From positions 1-64,000 of the forward strand of contig JACYXH010000012.1 in NCBI GenBank assembly GCA_026745465.1: a DNA stretch of 64,000 nucleotides, written 5' to 3'. Shown here in pieces: positions 11,881 to 23,714 of the stretch. Source of the stretch: Lota lota. Its lineage: Eukaryota; Chordata; Actinopteri; Gadiformes; Lotidae. Both the position numbers and the translations under genes were made by a program. The notes beneath the pieces are model-generated. The model worked only from the letters and a program-made list of their open reading frames with translations. It ran no database searches and was not told where the DNA came from. Every line of letters starts with the position of its first letter. Positions within the stretch are counted from its first letter, which is position 1.

Positions 11881-12440
11881 TCACTATATGTAACATGAGG
11901 CTTGTTACTGTTCATGGTGAACAGGGGGATTGTTCAGGGGGACCGGCTCTTATGTTTGAACAGCAGGTGAGTAAAACCAGCTGTGGAGCCCCCTTAAAGG
12001 ACAGGTTCAGCAAGAACACACAAAAACAGGCCTCCAGTGGGCACTTCATATAGAAGAAAATAACAAAATAATGAAAAGCGGTCACAGCCGTCTGTCTCAT
12101 GTCTCTGAGAGGATGGTCACATGTCACTCATCACCTGTCCCTCGTCACATGTCACCAGCGACATGAGCTACGCCAGGTCCTCAGCTGGTAGCGGCGTAGA
12201 CATGGGAGGGGGGAGGTTTGGCGTGGGGTATTACCAAAAAGCTCACCAGATCGTTTTTTTCCCCCTTCTTTTTCCAATAAACGAAAAAAGAACAAATGCT
12301 AATACACAACAACTGCCAGACACATGTCAAATCCCGGACTCAGAGTGTCAATTATACGTGCTCTTTCTCTTGTGAATGTGGACCACATGCTGCGGCAACC
12401 TGTCATTCTTTGAAGACCACGGGCTCCCAAATTTCCATGA
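11881..12440. other. Unique intergenic DNA
   Basis: Includes three variants of TCACATGTCA/TCACCTGTCC between 12117 and 12160, a short degenerate direct repeat. Nothing else is recognised. Confidence 0.45.

Positions 12441-12469
<29 letters not shown>
12441..12469. repeat. Poly-C tract of 29 bases
   Basis: Uninterrupted C run within the homopolymer cluster. Confidence 0.95.
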
Positions 12470-12471
<2 letters not shown>

Positions 12472-13505
12472 AGCTCAATTTCCTCACTCCGCCATTGTTT
12501 GCCCACACGAGAAGCAATGTGTAACAAAAGGGGGGGGGAAAGGATTTGAAAAATTAAAAAGAGAAAAGAAATGCTTGCCCCCTGAAACAGGTGCAAATTC
12601 TTAAAATGTCAACTTCAGTCAACATAGTTTTCATCACATGCAGGGACCAAAGACATTTGGCCCTCGGGTGCCATCGTTGATGCCATGAGGGGGCATTTAC
12701 TGGAGCTGTGTGGCCTATGGAAACTTTATGTTTAGTGAAAAAGCACATGGCCAGCCTCCTGCAAAACAAGGTCACTTAATGAAAAACACTTCTTTCCTCT
12801 TTTGAAAACAGCAAGAAAGGATTTGGAGCATTGGTTGGGTTAAATCCTTTTCAAAGGCTTAGTGAAGAGTTTATTGATATTTTACCATAGCTGCGATTCA
12901 TAACCAATAACAGAGAGAAAGAGAGAAATTGATGTATTGATAAAGAAACTCTTTATCTTTAATTTGATTACCCGCAGAATGCAAAGAATTAGAAATGTAT
13001 GGCATGCAGGGAAAAACATCTCAATATATGACTGCAATGACTGCTGCATTTTATATGTTCAGCCAAGTCTTGTTATGTATTTCTAGTTTCAGAAAGCCCT
13101 TCCAATACGGCTCCTGGTAGCCACTTAAGGTCACGGCCTCTACTCTGGAATAATCCGCGCTATTGAACAATGTTGTTGCTTGCCGCCTACGACATGTAAC
13201 AAGTTTATCTTTGAAATGATGTAGTCACCAAAGACTACATGTTCCATCTCACCACCGCAATCACACACACTTTAATGCAATCTGAATTCTTCTTTTTATA
13301 TACAATTTCAAGTGTCTTCCTTTCAGCATTCAAACAAACAAACAGAGATGGGGGTGAGCCATAACCAGAAGGTCTCTTCCTGCCACTCCTACTGGGAAAG
13401 AAATTACTATCAGACTCTTGTGGCACCCAGAAACTCTACAGGAATCTGGCAGGGTAGACAGAAACCCACCATGGCAAGCAGACCAGCCAGCCAATCCCAG
13501 ACAAG
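12470..13505. other. Unique intergenic DNA
   Basis: Non-repetitive sequence with no recognised gene or transposon. Confidence 0.5.
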
Positions 13506-13528
13506 CCCCCCCCCCCCCCCCCCCCCCC
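13506..13528. repeat. Poly-C tract of 23 bases
   Basis: Uninterrupted C run. Confidence 0.95.
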
Positions 13529-14432
13529 AACATAGACTGATGGGAGCGTTTCCAAGGCCAAAGCCCTGAGATATCAAAGTAGGATTTCTTTGAGATCACC
13601 GCTATTGATCTGTTTGTGTTTCTTAAAGCCATTGCCTAAGGCGATAACGCCATTTTCATTTTGGCCAAAGCACCCATACTGAACCAGGCAATGAGTGCTC
13701 ATGTTTTGACAGAAAAACCATTGAAGAGGTGTGCTGTATTCTTGTTTAGTATTAATAAATATTAATATAATATAAACTATCACCGTAAAAAATAATAATC
13801 CTAGAAACCACAGTTCCAACCAAACAATGCCATTTATCATAACAGAAAACTAAAAACTATTATGTGGTGTCATTAGGTTGTGTGTAATGAAAACTAGGAA
13901 AGTATGAAGGTAATCATGAAACATATTAACATTTCTGTTGAATCTAAGAAAACATTACAGGAATGAATGGACACATATAAAAACAGCTGTTTTTTGTCAT
14001 CCGGCAATGAGGGGAGAAAATTGACTAAATACAAATGATAAATTCACGATTGCAATATTTTGAAGGAAACGGTAATGCTAGCCAGTACCTGTTACCAATT
14101 TGTTATACAACAAAGGGCAAAAAGGGCAAGAATTGAATGAAATCCAAGGTAAAAACGACATTTCCAATAAGCCTTTGAGTCTTTTTGTTGCTGAGCCAGA
14201 AGAACCCAGCACTTGGGGAACTCTCCATTACCCACAATTCCCTTATGTAATTAGACACTACTTATACCACTTCTGTCCTTCTATGTACACCGTACCCAAG
14301 AAGTCCATTTGTAATCAAAATGGTTCAGCTGTTTTGAATCAAAGCATGGACTCCAGACATTATAATGGGTCTAGTTTAATCAAAAGGGAGACCTTGAGAC
14401 TAAAGTCATGTTTTAGTGATCTCCTCCCCCCT
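13529..14432. other. Unique AT-rich intergenic DNA
   Basis: A 160-codon plus-strand frame (14100-14582) reads through this region and into the next C tract. Its first 100 residues show no domain I recognise and no splice context, so it is not called. Confidence 0.45.
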
Positions 14433-14457
14433 CCCCCCCCCCCCCCCCCCCCCCCCC
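14433..14457. repeat. Poly-C tract of 25 bases
   Basis: Uninterrupted C run with C-rich shoulders (14421-14464). Confidence 0.95.
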
Positions 14458-14464
14458 TCCCCCC

Positions 14465-15300
14465 TTGGTGCTCATTAGAATGCCTGTTGTTAACAGCAGA
14501 ATTTGTGATGAGGTGCGATCACTTACAATGCATTTTGGGACCATTAAAATGTGTTCCGCAAGGAATTTTGGTTACTACCTGAAAATCTGGTGTCGTAAAA
14601 ATAATGAGGTCAAAAGGTCCGTGGTTCGTTCCCGGTGGTCCGTGTAGTGTGTCACATCAGTCGAAAGGGACAGCCCAGCTCTCCGGCGAGCTCATGAATT
14701 ATTCTGGATTCCTACCAGCATTGGCAAGACACTGTGACCTGACATTGGCTGTATCTGGAGGGAGAACATTAAGAAATAGACACGCTGCTGAGCGTTGGCA
14801 ACATGGAACCCCAGTTCAAAGGAATTATTTAATGGAAATATTTCAGAAACAACCATATGTTGAATGAGTATCACACCTATCGGGACTAGGAAAATACTTG
14901 ATTTATTTTGTGGTACGTAGTTTACATTCATTCTTGCAAATGTATGGATACATTTGATCATTTGTCCATTTGCTCGTTTAAATATCGAATCATAACCCCT
15001 GTGTGTTTTTGGTCTGTGGTTTATAACCGAACTTCTGCAAATTGTAAAATCCATATTTTACTTGGCCACCACAAATGTAACGTGATTCATGTGACGATTT
15101 GTAACCTGCTTTATCAGCTTCACCTCCTCCATCACCTCATCGTTGACCCAACCCAGATCAAATGGCCCCGTCGCAGCCAACGCAACATGCAACAAAAGAG
15201 CGGATTACGCCCACTCTCGGGCCTGGCCCTCCCCAGGCCTGATAGCGGGGGATCTGACCACTTCAGCTCTACCTTCTAGTTTCATTATGCTAATCATGCT
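14465..15300. other. Unique intergenic DNA
   Basis: A GGTTCGTTCCC sequence near 14625 resembles a Pol III B box but lacks a convincing A box or SINE body. Nothing else is recognised. Confidence 0.4.
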
Positions 15301-15309
15301 TGATCCTCG

Positions 15310-15378
15310 CTTTAATCCTGCGTTTGGAGTATGTTGTCGGGGGGTGTTTGACTCCTAACCACTACAGCCTGACCGGGT
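15310..15378 (-). mobile_element. Possible decayed SINE head
   Basis: On the minus strand the sequence TGTAGTGGTTAGGAGTCAAA resembles the A-box region of fish tRNA-derived SINEs. The B box and tail are not clear, and a 22-base G run abuts the head end. Low-confidence relic. Confidence 0.3.
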
Positions 15379-15383
15379 TGCAT

Positions 15384-15405
15384 GGGGGGGGGGGGGGGGG
15401 GGGGG
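15384..15405. repeat. Poly-G tract of 22 bases
   Basis: Uninterrupted G run. Confidence 0.95.
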
Positions 15406-16528
15406 CCCTTGAAAAAACAGGCTCTTAGCATGCGGAGCAGGGGCCTTGGTGCCATAGTGCGCTCACACCCAATCAACGGCCACTGAACACCTGCCTAGGA
15501 GGTGGTGGTGGGGGCACCCTGTGGTTTGCACGCAGCACCCAAGGGAGCACTGACGCTGGGTAATGAGGTCCTAAGGGGGCGCTGGACTGCACTGCCCCGT
15601 TGAGGGGAGGGCGAGCTAGACCTCTTTCCAACCAGACACGTACTGTTTGTATACGAGACCGCTGTGAGACAGATATTACCGTCGTTATATGATATCATAT
15701 TTCAGCCAGGAGATACTGACTAAATCCAATACTGGGTATCTCACTATCAACAATGGTACAATATTGTGCTTGTTGCGTGAAACTGTTCGATGCACAACAT
15801 TGTGGGAAACATTATTGTCACCACTAGTCATGTGGAAATGATGACCAAGCCGGCAGCATCATTGATTGATCATTTGACACCAAAGGAACCTTTTAATGAG
15901 TTCAACGAATCAGATCAAATTCCTGAGATGCAGCCTTTAAATTCAATCTAACAGCTATATGACAGTATAATGTTTGTCCAAATGGTCTTTCACAATGGCA
16001 TCTTGTATAACATTGCACTATAATGATACTGATATATTTCCAAGTGTAGCCGTTAACAAAAAATAAATATCTGTAAAATTCAACCCATTTATAGGCCAAG
16101 TGAAATCATAACGACTCAGTGTTTACACTAAAGCACCTCTTCTGGAATATATTTGTATAAAATAATACTGATTCATAATGTTGTTTTTGGCAGTATAAGG
16201 CATAAATCCCCGATTTTGTCGCACTACTGTATACACTATGGCCTATATCCAAACAAATCAGATTTAATTTAACTTTAATGATTCTGTGGGGAAATGGACC
16301 TGTCAAAACAGCCAGTAATTAGGTTATCAAGAGCAGTCACATGACCAGCAAGTTGTAATTATGACAAAGCAACGAATGGCAAAGAGAGAGACAAGTCATA
16401 ATGAAACACATCAGAACAGGGGGTGTAAGTAATTTCCACAGCAAATGTACCAAGAACATTTGATTAGCTGTTTACACCCAACAAACCAAATGCCTTGGTG
16501 CACCCACTTTACATCACCACAACCAACA
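15406..16528. other. Unique intergenic DNA
   Basis: The first 250 bp are GC-rich (15406-15650), then AT-rich. No gene or clear transposon is recognised. Confidence 0.45.
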
Positions 16529-16557
16529 CCCCCCCCCCCCCCCCCCCCCCCCCCCCC
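16529..16557. repeat. Poly-C tract of 29 bases
   Basis: Uninterrupted C run at the right end of the dense homopolymer cluster. Confidence 0.95.
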
Positions 16558-16616
16558 ATACATATACACTAATACCACTGCACTTTATTCAATGTACTTA
16601 AACTGCAAACAAAGGG

Positions 16617-16800
16617 CTAGGCTTCTGTGGTGCAGGATAGCATAGAAAATGTTTGACATCCAATTGAAAGGCACTGGGTTCAATCCCCAAACATCCCTCC
16701 AACATCTATACACAGGCATCCTTGAGCAAGATGCCTATCCCCTACCTGCTCAATAATGACATATATCTGAAAATGAAAGAAAGTTACTGAAAGTTGTTTT
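16617..16800 (+). mobile_element. tRNA-derived SINE (teleost type)
   Basis: The plus-strand head includes a TGGTGCAGGATAGCA A-box-like segment and a B box GGGTTCAATCC at about 16677-16687. Downstream comes CATCCTTGAGCAAGATGCCT at about 16710-16729, a well-known fish SINE body motif, then a decayed body with AAGTTGTTTTGGG near 16790. The copy is diverged and the terminal tail is weak. Confidence 0.75.
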
Positions 16801-17389
16801 GGGTTATAGTGTCATAGCAATAGTAAACATGTTTTCAGGATAATTCAGGACAATTGTCCAAAAAACACACATCAGCATATCTGGGTTCAGATCACTGACT
16901 CTGCCCTATGTGCCATGTGTCTGACTGTGTGACTGGTCCTCTGTGTGTCCTCCCTGAATCTGGGTGCCCTTCAACGGAGTCCCTGGGGTCCCCTTGAAAC
17001 GTCACCCATGCAGCAACACACAATATCCTTCACGGCGACACAAAGACGAGGAAATTGTTGTGTCCCCCCACCTCCTAGCTCTATTCTTTGCATTTATCAC
17101 TTTAATGCCTGCTCTCTTTGTTTGCGTTCTACCTCTGTATGCATGGGTTATCCCAAACCCAGACAGCAATAGAAATGGAAATAATCTCCATAGTGTGTCT
17201 CTCTGATTCAGGGCAATAACTTGTGGCTCTTATAGGCTGGAGCTGTCGTGTTTGTTGTACCTTGGAGGACCCTTTAGTGCTGCATTAGGTGGTTTTATTA
17301 ATTTTATTCGGAAGTGGTACAATTCTGCTGGGATACGGTCTGTCCGAGGACTCCTGAATAGAAGAATTCTACTCAGACAAACATGATGC
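16801..17389. other. Unique intergenic DNA
   Basis: No recognised gene or repeat. Overlapping frames of 75-81 codons show no domain. Confidence 0.45.
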
Positions 17390-17926
17390 TTAAAGGTGCA
17401 GTGTGTAGAATTGAGTGGTGTGTAGCGGAGCGGACTTGGCAGAAATTGAATATACTGTTCATAAATATGTTTCATTAGTGCATAGTCCCATGAAAATATT
17501 TTATTGTGTTTTCGTTACCTTAGAATGAGCCCATTATATCTACATTGGGAGTGGGTCCTTTTCCACGGATCGCACCATGTTTCTACGGTAGCCCAGAACG
17601 GAGAAACAGTTCTAGAAGGGATTTTATTAACAAATACAAACGCAATCTTACTTGTAAACTATGACCTGTAGTTTTACAGAAGAAAAACCAAACTACAATT
17701 TATAACTCATCACATGACACATGGCTACTCAATGCTGTCCTAGATGATGTCATTATTTTGAAAGTACCTACTAGCACATTTCAGGCAAGTACAGGCCACC
17801 GTTGCTTCTCCTACGTCATTGGAAAGGGAGGGCTGAGGGGAGGTGAATGGAGGGGGAGTGGGGGGTATTCAGTTGGTTGCAACCTCACCACTAGATGCCA
17901 CTAAATACGTCACACTTCACCTTTAA
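17390..17926. mobile_element. TTAA-flanked MITE (non-autonomous DNA transposon, piggyBac-like)
   Basis: A 529-bp element lies between two TTAA tetranucleotides (17390-17393 and 17923-17926). Its ends are inverted repeats, AGGTGCAGTGTG at the left and the complement of AGGTGAAGTGTG at the right, 11 of 12 matching. Internal text such as CTAGATGCCACTAAATACG and GTTTCTACGGTAGCCCAGAA matches a MITE I know to be abundant in many teleosts. It has no transposase frame. The TTAA target points to the piggyBac superfamily; the family name would need a repeat library. Confidence 0.85.
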
Positions 17927-18515
17927 ATGGACAAATAGCCAGTAACCTCATTTATTTTTTCATAGCTTTTTGCTTTTATGTAAAATCTTCGACTGTGACA
18001 ACATTATAGAAAATAACCATGGAGTGAAGCAGAGTTTATACAATTAGCAACTAACAATGCAATGCCTCGAGAATATCAGACAACAATTTGGTGAAAAGAC
18101 ATTGCTTTGGATAGCACATTCACCATAAGCTTGGGGGTGGAAACTAGAACGCAGACAAGAAAGATATGTGTCAAAACAAACAATACATTCTGGAGCCGGC
18201 ACACGGCAATATTCAGGGATTTGTCCTTTTTTTTTCCTGATCGATGCCTTGTAAAGACATGACAAGTTGTCAGTCAGTTGAAACCCTGTATATGCTGCTG
18301 CCAACACCACATAACACTGTCTGGTTAAAAAATGTAAAACATTGTTGGTGAATTGAATGGCGTCGCTGTCCTTTGGTCTTGCTCATGGAAATAGGAATGC
18401 AATGCAACGCCAAGTCCTAGCTTCGGGGCAGGAACATTCACAAGTGAAATCAAACAAAATACCACGGCTATGGTTGGAAGACCTCTTCTCCTCCACGTTC
18501 CAAGTGTGTGTGTGT
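17927..18515. other. Unique intergenic DNA
   Basis: No feature recognised. Confidence 0.5.
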
Positions 18516-18528
18516 GGGGGGGGGGGGG
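18516..18528. repeat. Poly-G tract of 13 bases after a short GT run
   Basis: GTGTGTGTGTG passes directly into 13 G residues. Confidence 0.9.
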
Positions 18529-19087
18529 AATGAGCGTCTGAGCGCGCCAGATAACACTGACCTTGCCGACGGTTCACCCTTCAATATTACTTCCACAGAT
18601 TAATGGCCTGTGCAAAGCCAGAGCACCCATTGATCACGTTCAACCACCCCCCCACCCACCCAGCCCTCCATAAATGCATCTTCAACCCCTCCCCCCTCCC
18701 CTCGTCCGTGATAGAACAGCCTATTTAATAGAAAATGAACATCGATTGCTGATGATCAGGATCTCTCAGTCAGCAGCCCCTACATCATCCCCCATCCCCC
18801 CCAGACCATCCCCCCCACGCCCATCCCCCACTCTACCCCCCTCACCCCCTACCCTCCCACGCTTCCAGGCAACACGATGGAGGGAATTACATCAACATTC
18901 CTCCATCCCTCCCCACGGGCCGATTACAGGTGTCATAAAATAGAAGAAGAAGCAAGGGGAGGAAAAAAAAAAGAAGAAGCAGATGAATATGCACGTTGCC
19001 AAGGGATCGCACACCGGGGTGGCTGCATACGAATGAATATTTCATGTAACCCAAACACCTTTTCCTGAACATACAGACTGGGGTGTG

Positions 19088-19088
<1 letters not shown>
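18529..19088. other. Unique DNA with C-rich patch
   Basis: A C-rich, CCCCA/CCCT-type segment occupies about 18645-18870, then A/G-rich AAGAAGAAG near 18940-18985. No gene is recognised. Confidence 0.45.

Positions 19089-19137
<49 letters not shown>
19089..19137. repeat. (CT)n microsatellite
   Basis: About 24 uninterrupted CT units. Confidence 0.95.
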
Positions 19138-19139
<2 letters not shown>

Positions 19140-19346
19140 CTAACCTGTCACCCAGCCATGAACATGAAAGAGGAGTTTTTCCAGTTTTATTTGGTGTGCC
19201 ATGATGGCACTCCCCGGTACGCCTGCGGCCCTGCGAGGCACAAGCTGTCAAGTGTAATTGCTTGTGCCGCCGAAAGCCTCAGCTGGAGTTCAATTAGGCC
19301 ACTAGGTGCTTGCTAGGCTGCGTGGTTCTCTCCCCGTATCTTCCAG

Positions 19347-19404
19347 ACACACCGGTGCATACGGTCCATGAGATCAGCACCACCGCCACCACCACCACCA
19401 CCAG
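19347..19404 (+). other. Hypothetical 58-nt exon bounded by splice signals
   Basis: A pyrimidine-rich acceptor (CTCTCCCCGTATCTTCCAG) precedes, and a CAG/GTATCA donor follows, a 58-nt segment that is open in two frames (one Thr-rich, ending in repeated ACC codons). A 3' half made of a CCA/ACC triplet repeat weakens the case. No flanking exon is recognised in the window. Confidence 0.12.
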
Positions 19405-19457
19405 GTATCACCCACTGTGTGTGTGGAAGGGCAAGCTATGCTAGAGGTTCTGGGGGA

Positions 19458-19800
19458 TCACACATTGTGAGTCTGTATTGGGGCATGTGTGCATGAGTGT
19501 GAATGTGTGATGAGTGAGATTCTGGGTCTGTGAGTGTGAATGTGTGCATGAGTATGAATCTGTGGTATTGGGCCATGGTGTGTGTGAACGGCCAGCCATG
19601 GACGGTTGTGTTTACGTTGTGTTGTGTGTCCGTATTGGGGAATTTGTGCATGAGTGTGAATGTGTGCGCATGAAAGTTCACAAGTGTGACTCTGTGTAGT
19701 GAGTCTGTGTTTAAGTGTGAACGTAGGCCTGAGTGTGAATGTGTGTGCATGTGTGTGTTTATGTTTGTGACTGTATTTGCATGTGAATCTGTGCATCCAG
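19458..19800. repeat. Degenerate GT-rich minisatellite
   Basis: Built from imperfect copies of a 20-25 bp motif like TGCATGAGTGTGAATGTGTG. The longer phrase GTATTGGGG(C/A)AT(G/T)TGTGCA recurs about 157 bp apart (about 19475 and 19632), indicating a higher-order duplication. Confidence 0.8.
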
Positions 19801-20450
19801 GTGTGTAGCCTGGACTCATCGTGAGAGTCCGTTATGCATCAACGCCCCCTGCCGTGTTCCCGATAGGGGGATTACACAACACCCCCCATCCCCCACCCCT
19901 GTCATGAATAAAAAAAGAGCCTGGTCACAGCCATTCAATACCGCTAACCTTCGTCAATAAGCTTCCTTTAATATTCTAAACAATTATCGGATGCTTGCGG
20001 ACGGAGGTCAGACAGAGCTCCACCAAGAATTTCGATCCAGAAGAATCAGATTCAAATGTTCTCCACTATATTGCATTCTGGGTACCTGCAAATCGAGTCC
20101 GGGGTAAGAGAAGGTAAACATTGCAAGAGTTGCAACATGATGATAAGCACAGCCTTGTTGCAAATACGCTGATGGTTTGCCTAAACAACACACCCAAATC
20201 CCACATTTATTTACTGTACGTATTTTACACCTGCAATTTGTGGATATAGTGCGTGGGAGCTTGTTGTCCTGACTGAATCTCGTTACATCTCTTTCTCTCC
20301 CCTGGAATAAAGATGCCAGGTGTAACCAGCACAGACAGAGAATGGCTTCTCTGTGTGTCCCCCCGCTCTCATTCGCTCTACATTCTCCACCCACCTCCCC
20401 CATGACTGTACCTCTCAGTAGACCAGGCAATACAGTACAATACAATCAAC
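19801..20450. other. Unique intergenic DNA
   Basis: A 145-codon minus-strand frame (20008-20445) has no domain that I recognise and no coding-like context, so it is not called. Confidence 0.4.
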
Positions 20451-20575
20451 ACACACACACACACACACACACACAAATACACACACATACACTCATGCAC
20501 ACACACAAACACATACTCTCATGCACTCACACACACACAAACACACTCATGCACACACACACACATGCACGCACA
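20451..20575. repeat. Compound (CA)n array
   Basis: CA tracts with CACACTCATGCACACA variants, about 125 bp. Confidence 0.9.
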
Positions 20576-21111
20576 TATTCCTGTGTCTGATATAACACAA
20601 ACCTCCACTCCCCCTCTTTCCCCTGTGTGAATAACTGGTGATAACATCGCTCGCCTATGAATATTTGTCTCTTTGCAAAACCCCTCTCTTACTCCAAAAG
20701 GTAGTGTAATACTTGCTATGTTTGCATAAAAAAACAAGTCTCCGACAACTACATTTGAAGATTTCCCCAACCCAAATCTATTCCTCTTCGAAAAAGAGTG
20801 GAACATTAAAGTACGTACACGTTGCCATTTCAAAAATGGGGCTAACTTTGGTGCAGACAGTCCCATGTCCCATCAACATGCTGTTAGGCTGTAGGGCTGT
20901 GTGCCCCTTCTGTTGTAAATTCACACAGTCAACAGCGTCATGGTGCCAGTCACTAAATTATGATGAACGTGCCTGACCGCGGCGACAAAGAGCGCCCTTG
21001 TTTCTCGCACTTAGTAATCCGAGACATTAAAAGAAGAAGGAGGAGAAGAAGAAAATACAAAAAAGGGACCCATGAAATGTGTTGGATTGGGGCGGAATCT
21101 CAAGTGAGCCT
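20576..21111. other. Unique intergenic DNA
   Basis: Contains a short AAGAAGAAGGAGGAG run near 21029-21051. No gene recognised. Confidence 0.45.
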
Positions 21112-21134
21112 GGGGGGGGGGGGGGGGGGGGGGG
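21112..21134. repeat. Poly-G tract of 23 bases
   Basis: Uninterrupted G run immediately upstream of the GTG arrays. Confidence 0.95.
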
Positions 21135-21175
21135 AGGGGGAGAGGAGGCTCGCTGTCATGGACATGTAGGGAGAT

Positions 21176-21349
21176 GGTGGTGGTGGTGGTGGTGGTGGTG
21201 GTGGTGGTGGAGGTGGTGGTGGTGGAGGAGACGGTAGAGATGGTGGGAAGAGAGGTGCTGGTGGAGGTGGAGATGGTGGTTGTGCTTGAGGTAATGGAGG
21301 AGAGAGATGGCTAGAGGAGGTGGAGCTAGGGGTGGTGGTACAGAAGCTG
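21176..21349. repeat. (GTG)n array and degenerate flank
   Basis: A clean GTG run at about 21177-21210 followed by degenerate GGTGGAGATGGTGG-type sequence leading into the 102-bp repeat. Confidence 0.9.
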
Positions 21350-21870
21350 GGCCGGATGGTGGTGGAGATGGTGGTGGTGATGATGATGATGGTGGTTGAG
21401 GGGCTGGGGGAGACAGAGAGGGTGGTGGTGGTGGAGGTGCTAGGGAAGATGGTGGTGGTGATGGTGGTTGAGATGGTGGTAGTGATGATGATGGTGGTTG
21501 AGGGGCTGGGGGAGACAGAGAGGGTGGTGGTGGTGGAGGTCCTAGGGAAGATGGTGGTGGTGATGGTGGTGGAGATGGTGGTAGTGATGATGATGGTGGT
21601 TGAGGGGCTGGGGGAGACAGAGAGGGTGGTGGTGGTGGAGGTGCTAGGGAAGATGGTGGTGGTGATGGTGGTGGAGATGGTGGTAGTGATGATGATGGTG
21701 GTTGAGGGGCTGGGGGAGACAGAGAGGGTGGTGGTGGTGGAGGTGCTAGGGAAGATGGTGGTGGTGATGGTGGTGGAGATGGTGGTAGTGATGATGATGG
21801 TGGTTGAGGTGCTGGGGGAGAGAGAGGGTGGTGGTGGAGGTGCTAGGGAAGATGGTGGTGGTGGTGGTGG
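21350..21870. repeat. 102-bp tandem repeat (minisatellite), about five copies
   Basis: The phrase GGGCTGGGGGAGACAGAGAG starts near 21401, 21503, 21605 and 21707, with a variant near 21809, giving a constant 102-bp period. Each unit contains GTG and GAT triplet runs plus GGTGCTAGGGAAGATGG. Because 102 is divisible by 3, long open frames persist on both strands (312 codons minus, 217 plus). They encode Thr/Ser/Pro or Val/Met/Glu repeats and are not taken as genes. The inner copies are nearly identical, so the array expanded recently. Confidence 0.95.
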
Positions 21871-21905
21871 TGGTGGTGGTGGTGGTGGTGGTGGTGGTGG
21901 TGGTG
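21852..21905. repeat. (GTG)n microsatellite
   Basis: About 17 clean GTG units closing the 102-bp array. Confidence 0.95.
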
Positions 21906-22044
21906 GAGATAGTGATAGTTGTGGAGAAGGTGGAGGTCGATATGAGGGCGGTGGTAGAGGTGCTAGGGGATAGAGATGGTGGTGGTGGGGGAAAGAGAGA
22001 TAGTGGTGCTGGTGGTGGTGGACACTGGGATTGTCCAATTACTG

Positions 22045-23708
22045 GCCGGGATTCAAATTGTTTGGTGAGAAGCATTTGACCTACTTCTGGACGACAAAGC
22101 ATCGCTGCCCTCAATACAGAGAGAACTGGGCACCACATGTGATTACAAGTTGCCAGAGAGAGGACTGAATAAGTAGGATGTTGAAGAGACTTACCTGCAA
22201 CTGTTCACTCTGTCCCCAGATACACAGAACTTACGTTACCACTGTTAGTATAAAATAGATGTTGGGATAGTGTTATATAATAAAACTTCACACTATACAA
22301 TAATACTACAATGTCAGCAGTATGTAGCAGTAACATTAGTAATAGTCATTATAGCAGTTTGATTGAGGCTTATAGCAGTATTATTACAACTTGAGGTTGA
22401 TCACAGGTTTTATCAAACAGCCATGCCATACAGTCTGCATCAGGATACAGTGTACTATTCTCACTGAGGTAATAAATTACTTTAAGGGCTCTAGTGTCTT
22501 TCACTCTGATCTATTCCAGCATGTTTTATGTCTACAGCTTTCTCATCTGCTTTTATATTAACTACAGGCGTAGGGTTATGGGCAGCACGATGTCTTCAAA
22601 TATGGATTACATTATTGTGATGTTTCATGCTCTTGATGTATGATGGCTTCGAAGGAAAGGTAAAGATAAAAGAGATTATGAAGAGGTGGTTTTAAGTATA
22701 GCAGGAATTGAATATGGTTATGATTATTATGAAAGAGGCACCCCTTCACATATATATAACAAGACTTTGTTATATGTCATGATAGCATGGTGCAGTATAC
22801 ATATGGGGGATCTTGATTAATCGCAGTTGTTGCACTTTCTGTCATGTGGGGTGGATCTAAATGGCTAATAATGGCTATTTCTGAGATGAAACCAAGGACA
22901 TGTATTGAGGCATAGTTATTTATACTTCATTATATATTTTTTCTATTGATTATGTTGTATTATATCCTGTGATGTAGTTTGAACAGGAATATTGGTGCCA
23001 CTGAATTAATCAAACACCAGCAAGCTGATAATAGGCCTATAAACGACATGAGCTTTCACAATATTCATGCCTTTTTTGTCCGATTATTTTGGAGAAATAA
23101 GCTTATTTATTCCAGATGATGTGACATCTGTTTGAGGCTCCAGCTTTCTATTATCTCAACGTGTAAACAATTTAACTCAATGAATGCACATTCTTTACCA
23201 TACAATGTCTAAACAAACTATGAAGAGACAATTATTTTAAAGCGACAGTGAAAATGTAAAATTTCTGATCTGCCTCTGACTTATTACTGTCACGTGTCAG
23301 GTTCCTCACCTGACAGCTATGAATCATACTGAATCATTTCTGATTTAGTATTCATCACCATATTTCGCTATTGCTACACTATGCCTGTAAAGATACAGGG
23401 CAGGAAATATAGTGATGGCTTTTAATCTAATGCTTTATGAACACGAAGATTGTCACTGATCGTCACTCTTTTTTTTTACCAGCATCCTTCTGACTAAAAT
23501 TAAAAAAACATTAAAAATGCATAGCGTATGAAAGAAAGCCCATACATTCGGTTGCCTGTTCAACAGTTCACGGTCCCATCCTTTCAGCAAGTACGCACTC
23601 CCGCTCAGCCAACTTGACACATGTGCGCAAAGATGAAATAAACTAAACAAAAACAAAAAACAGGAAATTCTTAACCATGCACAACAATTGAAGGTCGAAG
23701 CTAGGGAA
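22045..23708. other. Unique AT-rich DNA
   Basis: Long non-repetitive AT-rich stretch with loosely repeated TATAGCAGTA phrases around 22325-22385. No gene is recognised. A short T-rich minus-strand AG acceptor-like site occurs near 23500 but lacks an exon. Confidence 0.5.
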
Positions 23709-23714
23709 ACTCAC

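Noticed and set aside
14600-14660. Possible tRNA or SINE from a GGTTCGTTCCC B-box-like site
   Set aside because: No A box at the right distance, no acceptor-stem pairing and no SINE body or tail.
21100-22038. 312-codon minus-strand frame and 217-codon plus-strand frame
   Set aside because: Both translate the GTG triplets and the 102-bp tandem repeat. Persistence of the frame follows from the period being divisible by three.
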